Assembly (NCBI GenBank): GCA_028065725.1 | Contig: JAPTVL010000155.1 | Span: forward strand, 1-5,207 | DNA length: 5,207 bases | Origin: Betaproteobacteria bacterium | GTDB taxonomy: Bacteria > Pseudomonadota > Gammaproteobacteria > Burkholderiales > Rhodocyclaceae | Direction of reading: 5' to 3' | In this document: positions 1-4,846 of the stretch, piece by piece | Position numbering within the stretch: position 1 is the first letter of the stretch | How the letters are laid out: the number at the start of each line of letters is the position of its first letter | Made by a program: the position numbers and the translations under genes | The notes under the pieces: model-generated | Database searches by the model: none | What the model was told of the DNA's origin: nothing | Seen by the model: the letters and a program-made list of their open reading frames with translations, nothing else

Positions 1-175
1 CGTCGAGGCGGCTTCGATCAGCATTCCCCTGCTCGGTTCGAATCTGACGGAAAGCGGCATGGTGGAGTCGCCGTCGGTCTCCGGCGCGATCAGGGGCGCG
101 CTTGCCGCGCTGCATCGTGCCGTGGTGCTGCGCCAGTCCGAACAGGAGCCGACGCTCCCTTTTGTCCCCGGTTGA
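1..175 (+). CDS. C-terminal end of an unidentified protein (5' truncated by window edge)
   Basis: An open frame enters the window (first full codon at base 2) and runs 57 codons to a TGA at 173-175. The visible tail includes the stretches IPLLGSNLTESGMVESPSVS and GAIRGALAALHRAVVLRQ, followed by a Pro-rich end (EPTLPFVPG). It is composed like a soluble protein with a helical C-terminus (Ala/Leu/Arg-rich helix). Codon use is GC-rich at third positions, consistent with real coding. I do not recognise the family. The 'SGAIRGALAAL' helix loosely recalls the C-terminal helix of FAD-dependent oxidoreductases, but that is too weak to assign. It lies 31 nt upstream of the truncated WYL-type regulator on the same strand, so the two could once have been an operon or neighbours. 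Confidence 0.55.
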   Translation, partial: VEAASISIPLLGSNLTESGMVESPSVSGAIRGALAALHRAVVLRQSEQEPTLPFVPG

Positions 176-194
176 TGCGCTGGCTACCGATGCA

Positions 195-200
195 AAGGAG
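195..200 (+). promoter_or_regulatory. Shine-Dalgarno AAGGAG deciding a TTG start
   Basis: A perfect AAGGAG sits 6 nt before the TTG at 207-209. That TTG opens the conserved SRAERLLELM start of the YafY/WYL regulator family. This supports a start at 207 rather than the upstream in-frame ATG at 102, which lies inside the preceding coding sequence. Confidence 0.7.
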
Positions 201-206
201 CGATCG

Positions 207-320
207 TTGTCGCGCGCTGAACGCCTGCTCGAATTGATGCAATGCCTGCGCCGCCATCGCTACCCGGTGAGCGGCGCCGCTCTGGCGTCCGAACTCGGCA
301 TCAGCCTGCGCCTCGGCTGA
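207..320 (+). pseudogene. truncated YafY/WYL-type (DeoR-like HTH) transcriptional regulator, N-terminal fragment
   Basis: From the TTG at 207 the frame encodes 37 residues before a TGA at 318-320. The residues SRAERLLELMQCLRRHR then PVSGAALASELGISLR match the N-terminal winged HTH of YafY-type WYL-domain regulators. In that family the recognition helix normally continues as '..SLRTLYRDI..' and the protein is roughly 230 residues with a C-terminal WYL ligand domain. Here the match stops exactly after SLR and is replaced by Leu-Gly-stop. The rest of the recognition helix and the whole WYL domain are missing, and the next gene (minus-strand oxidoreductase) ends only 10 bp further on. The good RBS and intact start indicate a formerly functional gene cut by deletion or insertion. 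The fragment could still be translated but should not bind DNA normally. Confidence 0.72.
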
Positions 321-330
321 CATGCTCTGA

Positions 331-1251
331 TCAGCCAACCATCAGCACCGCATTGCCGCGAATGCCACGCCCACGCAGGGTGTCCAGAACCTCTGCCGTC
401 TGCATCCAATCGATCACGAGTCCGATCTCCGGATGCAGTTGCCCCGCATCCACCAGTCGGACCAGTGTCGCCAGATCGGTACCATCCGGTACGTCGCTGT
501 CGGTGTAGTCGAAGTGGCGGATGGTGCCCGAGGATGGACCGCTAAAGAGCGCGAAGAAATCCAGCGTCGGAGCAACGCCACCCGCCTGACCGAACCAGAT
601 CGCCAAGCCATGCGGCCCGAGCATCGGGAGCGCGGTCGAGAACGATGTGCCACCCACGGATTCCAGCAGTACGTCGAACGACCCCTGCGCGTCGGCGACA
701 TCATGCACCGCATGACTCGCCCCCAGTTCGAGCAACCGCTGGGCACGTTCAGGCGTCGCTGTCACCACGGTCAACTCGGCGCCCATGGGCGCAGTCAATT
801 CGGTCAGATAATGACCGACACCGCCCGAAGCGCCGGTCATCAGCACGCGTCGACTCGCAAGTGGACCTGCGGCCCGCAGCAACCTGATGGCGGTCAGCCC
901 GGCGAGCGGTAGTGCTGCGGCCTGCGCGAAACTGATGCCATCAGGCAGCACCGCGAGTTGACTCGTGGGCACTGCAACCCGCTCCGCCCAGCCGCACGAG
1001 GGCGGATGCCCGACCACGCGAGCCCCCTCGGGCGGCCCCGAACCATCGGCGGCGGCACGCAGGACACGACCGGCCACGTCCTTGCCCGGCCGCCAATGCG
1101 CCTTCGGCGCAGCGAGCTGGAAGGTCTCGCCACGGTTCACCGAATAAGCCTCGACGCTGATGATCGCCTCGTCGGGCGCGGGCTGCGGCTCGGATACCTC
1201 GGCAAGCCGCACCATATGCTGCATGTTGCCAGTCGGAATCATGGCCTTCAT
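331..1251 (-). CDS. MDR-family NAD(P)H-dependent (quinone-type, zinc-independent) oxidoreductase
   Basis: 306 residues in the medium-chain dehydrogenase/reductase superfamily. The N-terminal GroES-like domain covers about residues 1-120, with the typical GKDVAGRV (57-64). The Rossmann cofactor domain follows, with VLMTGASGGVGH (136-147) as the glycine-rich loop, the second strand ending near VVTATPERA (162-170), and the family signature ELGASHAV (175-182). The C-terminal GRGIRGNAVL (294-303) is the usual end of this family. Only one Cys (C86) is visible, and the catalytic and structural zinc ligands of true alcohol dehydrogenases are absent. It is therefore best read as a zinc-independent quinone oxidoreductase or enoyl-reductase-like enzyme using NADPH on an unknown electrophilic carbonyl or quinone. 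I chose ATG 1251 because MKAM begins the conserved first strand. The frame stays open further upstream, but that part is antisense to hxlR. The RBS is weak (AAGAGA, ATG 5 nt on). It is divergent from the HxlR regulator, a common pairing that implies control by it. Confidence 0.9.
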   Translation of the reverse strand: MKAMIPTGNMQHMVRLAEVSEPQPAPDEAIISVEAYSVNRGETFQLAAPKAHWRPGKDVAGRVLRAAADGSGPPEGARVVGHPPSCGWAERVAVPTSQLAVLPDGISFAQAAALPLAGLTAIRLLRAAGPLASRRVLMTGASGGVGHYLTELTAPMGAELTVVTATPERAQRLLELGASHAVHDVADAQGSFDVLLESVGGTSFSTALPMLGPHGLAIWFGQAGGVAPTLDFFALFSGPSSGTIRHFDYTDSDVPDGTDLATLVRLVDAGQLHPEIGLVIDWMQTAEVLDTLRGRGIRGNAVLMVG

Positions 1252-1344
1252 AGCATTCTCTTCGTGCGGATTCGGTGATAGCCGCACTGTAAGGAGAGCT
1301 GTATCTTTCCGAAAGAAGGCACTTGAATGTGGTATAGGTACCCG
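1252..1344. promoter_or_regulatory. divergent promoter/operator region between MDR oxidoreductase and hxlR-type gene
   Basis: This 93-bp gap must carry both promoters. Two small inverted repeats are visible. At 1304-1316, TCTTTC and GAAAGA flank a single central C (perfect 6-bp arms). At 1331-1342, GGTA and TACC flank TAGG, just before the regulator's ATG. A plausible extended -10 (TG-G-TATAGG, 1330-1338) precedes the ATG at 1345 by 6 nt and has no convincing -35. AAGAAGG (1313-1319) is the only SD-like sequence on the plus strand and would serve the alternative in-frame ATG at 1327. HxlR proteins are dimers that bind short inverted repeats in such divergent spacers, so either repeat could be the operator. 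This is inference from position and symmetry. Confidence 0.45.
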
Positions 1345-1719
1345 ATGGGAACCAAGAAGCGCCTTGACTACGATGTGCTGCAGGCGACCTGCCCGACACG
1401 GCAGGTATTGGACCGCATCGCTGACAAGTGGACGATGCTGGTCGTGCTCGCACTTGAAGACGGAACGCTGCGGTTCTCGCAGCTCCGTACCCGGGTGCAG
1501 GGGGTCACGCAGAAGATGCTGACCCAGACGCTGCGCGGACTGGAGCGGGACGGGCTGGTGGGCCGACGCGTTTACCCGACCGTTCCGGTCACTGTGGAAT
1601 ATAGCCTGACGCCGCTCGGCCACAGTCTCGCGGAGGCGGTCGCCGGGCTGCGTACCTGGTCGTACGACCATATGCCGAAGATCGAGGTCGCGCGAAAACG
1701 CTATGACCAAGGCCGTTGA
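1345..1719 (+). CDS. HxlR-family winged-helix transcriptional regulator
   Basis: 124 residues. The family hallmark runs from CPTRQVLDRIADKWTMLVV (16-34), through LRFSQLRTRVQGVTQKMLTQ (42-61, the HTH), to TLRGLERDGLVGRRVY (62-77). It ends in the wing and the conserved VEYSLTPLGHSL (84-95). Length is typical for HxlR proteins. Cys16, just before helix 1, sits where the redox/electrophile-sensing Cys of YodB/HypR-type members lies, so thiol-based sensing is plausible (inference). The start at 1345 (MGTKKRLDYD) gives the usual N-terminal length but has no Shine-Dalgarno. An in-frame ATG at 1327 has AAGAAGG 7 nt upstream and would add MWYRYP. The gene is divergent from the MDR oxidoreductase, its probable target, and is followed on the same strand by the tetR-type gene 74 bp later. 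Confidence 0.92.
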   Translation: MGTKKRLDYDVLQATCPTRQVLDRIADKWTMLVVLALEDGTLRFSQLRTRVQGVTQKMLTQTLRGLERDGLVGRRVYPTVPVTVEYSLTPLGHSLAEAVAGLRTWSYDHMPKIEVARKRYDQGR

Positions 1720-1739
1720 CGGCTCGCCATCGTCGAGTC

Positions 1740-1769
1740 TTGCTCAATAGGAATCAATCGATCTATTAT
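1740..1769 (+). promoter_or_regulatory. putative tetR-type gene promoter with embedded operator
   Basis: TTGCTC (1740-1745) and TATTAT (1764-1769) are separated by 18 bp, a good sigma70-like arrangement in an otherwise GC-rich sequence. The spacer holds GGAATCAATCGAT (1750-1762), which recurs as GGAACCGATCGAT in the spacer of the promoter in front of the exporter gene. Arms AATAG (1746-1750) and CTATT (1763-1767) are also perfect inverted repeats 12 bp apart and overlap the -10. A repressor bound here would block RNA polymerase. The expected transcription start is near 1776, which coincides with an in-frame GTG. Confidence 0.5.
1750..1762. repeat. copy 1 of shared motif GGAAYCRATCGAT (candidate TetR-type operator)
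   Basis: GGAATCAATCGAT here matches GGAACCGATCGAT at 2401-2413 at 11 of 13 positions. Both copies are on the plus strand, both lie between the -35 and -10 of the respective promoters, and both contain the self-complementary core ATCGAT. The match in sequence and in position suggests one binding protein, most simply the TetR-type product encoded between them. Confidence 0.5.
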
Positions 1770-1793
1770 TCACGCGTGTCTTCGCAAAATTCC

Positions 1794-2384
1794 ATGCCTG
1801 TCGGACCAGGCCGTCCACGCGAGTTCGATGCCGACGAAGCCGTCATCGATGCCATGGCCGTGTTCCAGTCACGCGGCTATGCCGCGACGTCCTTGGTCCA
1901 TCTCATCGAGGGCACCGGCTTGTCGCGCGGGAGTCTTTACAAGGCATTCAACGACAAGCACTCGCTTTTTCTGGCTGCCCTCGATCGATACACCTCCGAC
2001 AGCCTCAGTCGCTTGAGCAGCGACCTCGGCAAGGAGCCTGCCCGAGACGCCATTCTCACCGTGTTGCGTTACTACGCGCGTCAGTCCGCGGCAACGAAGG
2101 GGTTGCGGGGATGCCTGGTCACGGCAACAGCGATGGAGTTGCTGCCGGATGACGCCGATGTACGCGAGCGCGTCCGTGCCACATTCAGCCGCATGCAGCG
2201 CCTGCTGGCGATGGTCATTCGCAAAGGACAGGCATCGGGCGAGATCAGCCTTCGCCACGATGCCGATGGGCTTGCCCGTTTCCTGTTGTGCCTGGTTGAA
2301 GGCATGCGCGTACTGGGCAAGACGGCGCCTGGTATCAGGGAAATGGACGAGATGGTCGCCATCGCGATGACGGCGCTCGACTGA
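1794..2384 (+). CDS. TetR/AcrR-family transcriptional repressor, probable regulator of the adjacent MFS exporter
   Basis: 196 residues from ATG 1794. The N-terminal GRPREFDADEAVIDAMAVF (6-24) followed by GYAATSLVHLIEGTGLSRGS (28-47) and LYKAFNDKHSLFLAAL (48-63) is the classic TetR DNA-binding domain, with the HTH at about 33-52. The C-terminal ligand/dimer domain contains RGCLVTATAMEL (105-116), typical of the subgroup with this Cys-Leu motif, and GQASGEIS (145-152). Length is normal. The start is uncertain. No Shine-Dalgarno precedes ATG 1794, and GTG 1776 is in frame 18 bp upstream, at the predicted transcription start. The exporter ATG lies 45 bp after its stop on the same strand, the usual local repressor-pump arrangement. 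It probably represses both its own gene and the exporter through the shared motif. The ligand is unknown. Confidence 0.93.
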   Translation: MPVGPGRPREFDADEAVIDAMAVFQSRGYAATSLVHLIEGTGLSRGSLYKAFNDKHSLFLAALDRYTSDSLSRLSSDLGKEPARDAILTVLRYYARQSAATKGLRGCLVTATAMELLPDDADVRERVRATFSRMQRLLAMVIRKGQASGEISLRHDADGLARFLLCLVEGMRVLGKTAPGIREMDEMVAIAMTALD

Positions 2385-2389
2385 TTTTT

Positions 2390-2419
2390 TTGCCTATTTT
2401 GGAACCGATCGATTTCTAA
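2390..2419 (+). promoter_or_regulatory. putative MFS exporter promoter with embedded operator
   Basis: TTGCCT (2390-2395) and TTCTAA (2414-2419) are 18 bp apart, the same geometry as the tetR-type promoter. A run of seven T's (2385-2391) leads into it directly after the tetR-type stop. The -10 is weaker than that of the tetR-type gene. A start near 2426 would leave only a few bases before the exporter ATG at 2430, where GAGAG (2422-2426) is the only SD-like sequence. Read-through from the upstream promoter could therefore matter. Confidence 0.42.
2401..2413. repeat. copy 2 of shared motif GGAAYCRATCGAT (candidate TetR-type operator)
   Basis: GGAACCGATCGAT contains the palindromic cores CGATCG and ATCGAT and matches the copy at 1750-1762 at 11 of 13 bases. 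It begins 5 bp after the -35 box, compared with 4 bp in the other copy. Its placement inside the exporter promoter spacer fits repression of the exporter by the adjacent TetR-type protein. Confidence 0.5.
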
Positions 2420-2429
2420 ACGAGAGCCG

Positions 2430-3851
2430 ATGAATACCACCAAGAATCTGGCAGCCGCGATGCCCATCACGTCCGAAACTCCCGATCCGCGCAGATGGAT
2501 GGCCCTGGTGATTTTGTTGGGCGGCAGTTTTCTTCCGCCTCTGGATTTCTTCATCGTCAACATCGCCATGCCCTCCATCCGCGCCGGTCTGCATGCCGCC
2601 CCGGCGACGGTCCAACTCGTGATCTCCGCGTATGCGGCCAGCTATGCGGTATTCCTGATTACAGGCGGACGGCTCGGTGATCTTTACGGGCGCCGCCGCG
2701 TATTCGTGCTGGGGCTGCTCGGTTTTGCCGGGGCATCGGCTCTGTGCGGCCTCGCCTGGTCATCCGCGGTGCTGATCCTCGGGCGCATGCTTCAGGGCCT
2801 CACCGCAGCCGCCATGGCGCCGCAGTCGCTCGCATCCATCCACGCGCTGTTCCCAGCCAGTGAAAAAGCCCAGGCGCTCGGTTACTACGGCGTGACGTTC
2901 GGCTTCGCCGCCGTGGTGGGTCAAATGCTCGGGGGAGCATTGATCGCGGCCAACCCGCTCGGCCTCGGCTGGCGCAGTGTCTTTCTCGTCAACCTGCCCG
3001 TCGTCGCCGTCGCAGTGCCCTGCGCGCTGCTTCTGATTCGTGAAAGCCGGGCCGAGCAACGCCCGCGTCTGGATGGGCGTGGCGTTGTCCTGCTCGCGGC
3101 CGGCTTGTCCGCCCTGGTCGTGCCCTTGATCGAGGGGCGGGAGCGGGGTTGGCCGATCTGGTGCATCGCCCTGTTGACCGGCTTTCTCCCGCTGCTGGCC
3201 CTATTTTGGCGTCATGAGCACCGGGTCGTTCGCCAAGGCGGAAACCCATTGGTCGTGCCAGCCTTGTTGCGCGCACCCGGCCTGCTGCGCAGCCTCGCCG
3301 CCATCCTGTGTTTTTATGCCATCGCCGCGTTTTTCCTGACGTTCTCAATCTACGAGCAATCCAGCCTTGGTCGCGGCCCATGGCATGCCGGGCTTGCACT
3401 GCTGCCGTTGGCGATCGGATTCATGCTGGGTCCGCTCACCAGTTCCCGGCTTTATCTGCAGCTGGGTGCACGCACGCCGGTTTTTGGCATGGCACTGGAA
3501 GTGGTTAGCCTCACCGTCGTCGCATTCGCCGTCCACGCCGGCGTCACCGATTTCCTGGCGCCGGCGCTGTTCGGGCTCGGGTTTGGCCAAGGCATTGCAC
3601 TGCCGACTCTGGTTCGAGCCACGATTGGCAAGGTGGAAGGAAACAGCGCAGGGCTGGTGGCGGGCCTCGTATCGACCGCCCTCCAGGTCAGTGCAGCGCT
3701 TTCCGTCGCCGTGATCGGCGGCCTGTTCTATATGGTGCTTGGAAATCACCCCGACCCGGCAACGATCGCATACGCATTCACGATTTCCACGGGCGCCATC
3801 GCGTTGTCCTTGCTTGCGGCGTCCTGGTTGGCGCTCGAGCCGTTTGCATGA
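2430..3851 (+). CDS. MFS transporter, DHA2 (EmrB/QacA-like, 14 TM) drug exporter
   Basis: 473 residues with about 14 hydrophobic segments, roughly 22-44, 60-80, 91-108, 112-131, 150-170, 184-203, 217-234, 243-260, 288-307, 318-338, 350-370, 373-392, 408-432 and 447-468. This fits a DHA2 proton-driven antiporter in the inner membrane. Visible motifs are D1-like LDFFIVNIAMP (38-48), motif A GGRLGDLYGRRR (79-90) in the TM2-TM3 loop, and motif B L117xRxxQG (R119, Q122, G123). The motif C region GVTFGFAAVVGQMLGG (154-169) has Gln165 where Pro is usual. Asp39 in TM1 is a candidate proton-coupling residue. Start ATG 2430 is the most upstream plausible start, with a short GAGAG 3 nt before it. ATG 2460 is a weaker alternative. 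The preceding TetR-type gene implies induction by a substrate. The substrate is unknown and no membrane-fusion partner gene is visible. Confidence 0.92.
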   Translation: MNTTKNLAAAMPITSETPDPRRWMALVILLGGSFLPPLDFFIVNIAMPSIRAGLHAAPATVQLVISAYAASYAVFLITGGRLGDLYGRRRVFVLGLLGFAGASALCGLAWSSAVLILGRMLQGLTAAAMAPQSLASIHALFPASEKAQALGYYGVTFGFAAVVGQMLGGALIAANPLGLGWRSVFLVNLPVVAVAVPCALLLIRESRAEQRPRLDGRGVVLLAAGLSALVVPLIEGRERGWPIWCIALLTGFLPLLALFWRHEHRVVRQGGNPLVVPALLRAPGLLRSLAAILCFYAIAAFFLTFSIYEQSSLGRGPWHAGLALLPLAIGFMLGPLTSSRLYLQLGARTPVFGMALEVVSLTVVAFAVHAGVTDFLAPALFGLGFGQGIALPTLVRATIGKVEGNSAGLVAGLVSTALQVSAALSVAVIGGLFYMVLGNHPDPATIAYAFTISTGAIALSLLAASWLALEPFA

Positions 3852-4084
3852 CGCGATCCGCCACCAGCGCCGCCATCGCGATCCAGCGCCGCAGAGCGCC
3901 ACCGTCGGCCAGCCTCCCGCGTCCCAGGCATGACTGGCGGCGAGCAAACCGATGGCACCGCCGCCGAAATACGCGTTCATGTACACGGCGTTGATGCGGC
4001 TGCGCGCTTCGCCCGACAAGGCACGTCAGGACATCGCGCGGGCGATGAGCGCAGCATGGCCTGCATGCGTCACCGTGGATCAAG
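3852..4084 (-). pseudogene. decayed C-terminal remnant of a second MFS transporter
   Basis: Read on the minus strand from about 4025, the frame gives RALSGEARSRINAVYMNAYF then GGGAIGLLAASHAWDAGGWP. This closely resembles the conserved last third of 12-TM MFS proteins ('..SPEARSRINTVYM..YF.GGAIG..W..GGW..'). The frame is interrupted by a TGA at 4026-4028, just upstream of this match. After GGWPTVALCGA the hydrophobic continuation IAMAALVADRVM appears in a different frame, implying a second frameshift. No N-terminal MFS sequence is recognisable further upstream. The remnant converges on the stop codon of the intact exporter and belongs to a different subfamily, so it is not a duplication of that gene's own C-terminus. 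Endpoints are approximate. Confidence 0.6.
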
Positions 4085-4272
4085 TGCGATCCAGTTCCCG
4101 CGGCACCGCTCCTGCCAGCAAGTCACAGATCCGGCACACCGCGACGATGTTTCCGGCCACGAAGCCTATCCCTCCGCAGTCACGAGGTGTCCCAACAGGC
4201 GGTCGTCGGTATCGGCCACCCGCCAATGCAGTTCTGGCAGGCGCGCCATCGCGATCGCAGCTTCCATATTGA
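4085..4272. other. intergenic stretch with no supportable gene
   Basis: Between the MFS remnant and the marR-type operator region I see no convincing gene. A 33-codon minus-strand frame (4267 to 4166), beginning MEAAIAMARLPELHWRVADT, ends at a TAG. A second minus-strand frame then continues with IGFVAGNIVAVCRICDLLAG to a stop at about 4080. Together these could be pieces of one degraded gene divergent from marR, but I recognise no family. TTGACA at 4269-4274 is a perfect -35 hexamer touching the palindrome, without a good -10 at the right distance on the plus strand. Confidence 0.35.
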
Positions 4273-4302
4273 CAACCAGTTACCATTATTGGAAACTGGT
4301 TG
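4273..4302. promoter_or_regulatory. 30-bp near-perfect palindrome, candidate MarR operator
   Basis: CAACCAGTT (4273-4281) pairs perfectly with AACTGGTTG (4294-4302). Inside them, CCA (4283-4285) pairs with TGG (4290-4292), so 13 of 15 symmetric positions match around a centre between 4287 and 4288. It lies 52 bp before the MarR start, is AT-richer than its surroundings, and abuts a TTGACA hexamer. Winged-helix MarR dimers bind palindromes of about 16-20 bp, so the inner part alone or two overlapping sites could be used. There is no U-tract, and its position upstream of the gene argues against a terminator. Confidence 0.6.
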
Positions 4303-4345
4303 CCGTTATGAGTAGCCAGTCTTGTCAAACACCACCTGCGAAACC

Positions 4346-4349
4346 GGAG
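4346..4349 (+). promoter_or_regulatory. Shine-Dalgarno GGAG for marR-type gene
   Basis: GGAG ends 5 nt before ATG 4355. It supports that start over the in-frame TTG at 4322, which would add 11 residues (MSNTTCETGAA) and has no SD. Confidence 0.6.
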
Positions 4350-4354
4350 CGGCC

Positions 4355-4846
4355 ATGAAGAAATCCGCCGTGACAACCCGGCCATCCCCGAAGGTGCGCG
4401 TCCTGACCGACATCATGCTCGCGGTATTTCGCGTGCATGGCCGTCTGCTGGAGAAAGGCGATGAACTGGTCCGGCCGCTTCGGCTCACCAGCGCCCGCTG
4501 GCAAGCGCTGGGGGCGGTGGCGCTGGCTGGATCCCCACGTTCCGCTCCGCAGATCGCGGTGTCGATGGGCATGACCCGGCAGGGAGCGCAGAAGCAGCTC
4601 AATGCCCTGGTGACGGAAGGTCTCTTCGAGCAGCGCCCGAATCCGCGCCACGAGCGCTCGCCGCTTTACGCCCTAACCGCACTGGGTCTGCGTGCGTACG
4701 CCCAGGCGATGGCGCTGGAGGTGGTCTGGGCGCGCGCACTGGGTGAGAGTCTGTCGCTGCAAGACCTCAAACAGACGCTGCGCACGCTGGACACCTTCCA
4801 TGAGCGGCTCGATATCCCGGTACCGAAGAAAGGTTCCGCCTCATGA
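4355..4846 (+). CDS. MarR-family winged-helix transcriptional regulator
   Basis: 163 residues. The long first helix (about 13-40) is followed by LTSARWQALGAVALAGSPRS (44-63), the HTH APQIAVSMGMTRQGAQKQLN (64-83) and ALVTEGLFEQRPNPRHERSP (84-103). The wing has the family's characteristic NPRHERSPLYALTALG (96-111, compare the usual NPxDxRxxxxxLTxxG). The C-terminal dimerisation helices end around TLRTLDTFHERL (141-152). Length is typical. The N-terminal tail KKSAVTTRPSPK is basic and may be flexible. The gene follows a 30-bp palindrome, its likely autoregulatory operator. Its stop overlaps the start of the membrane protein gene (ATGA at 4843-4846), so the two are almost certainly co-transcribed and translationally coupled. 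The ligand is unknown. Confidence 0.92.
   Translation: MKKSAVTTRPSPKVRVLTDIMLAVFRVHGRLLEKGDELVRPLRLTSARWQALGAVALAGSPRSAPQIAVSMGMTRQGAQKQLNALVTEGLFEQRPNPRHERSPLYALTALGLRAYAQAMALEVVWARALGESLSLQDLKQTLRTLDTFHERLDIPVPKKGSAS

Noticed and set aside
315..336. GGCTGA / TCAGCC inverted repeat with a 10-nt loop between the convergent gene ends, as a terminator
   Set aside because: The stem is short and not GC-dense enough, the loop is long, there is no T-tract on either side, and it overlaps the oxidoreductase stop codon. It may be chance.
1252..1710. Extension of the MDR oxidoreductase frame by 153 codons upstream of ATG 1251
   Set aside because: It lies wholly opposite the intergenic spacer and the HxlR-family gene, has no MDR similarity, and the true N-terminus MKAM is obvious.
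2358..2391. CATCGCGATG palindrome followed by seven T's at the tetR-type gene end, as a rho-independent terminator
   Set aside because: The T-run begins about 15 nt after the palindrome rather than directly at the stem. The palindrome has no loop, and the T-run is better explained as AT-rich sequence at the exporter promoter.
3345..4019. Long minus-strand open frame of 224 codons opposite the exporter's 3' half
   Set aside because: Only its first about 55 codons (4019 to about 3850) resemble a protein, the MFS remnant. The rest is antisense to the clear DHA2 exporter and has a low-complexity Arg/Gly composition typical of GC-rich shadows.
3930..4358. 142-codon plus-strand frame between exporter and marR-type gene
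   Set aside because: It has no recognisable motif and a shadow-like Arg/His/Ser/Gln composition. It lies opposite the MFS remnant, runs through the marR palindrome and overlaps the marR-type start.
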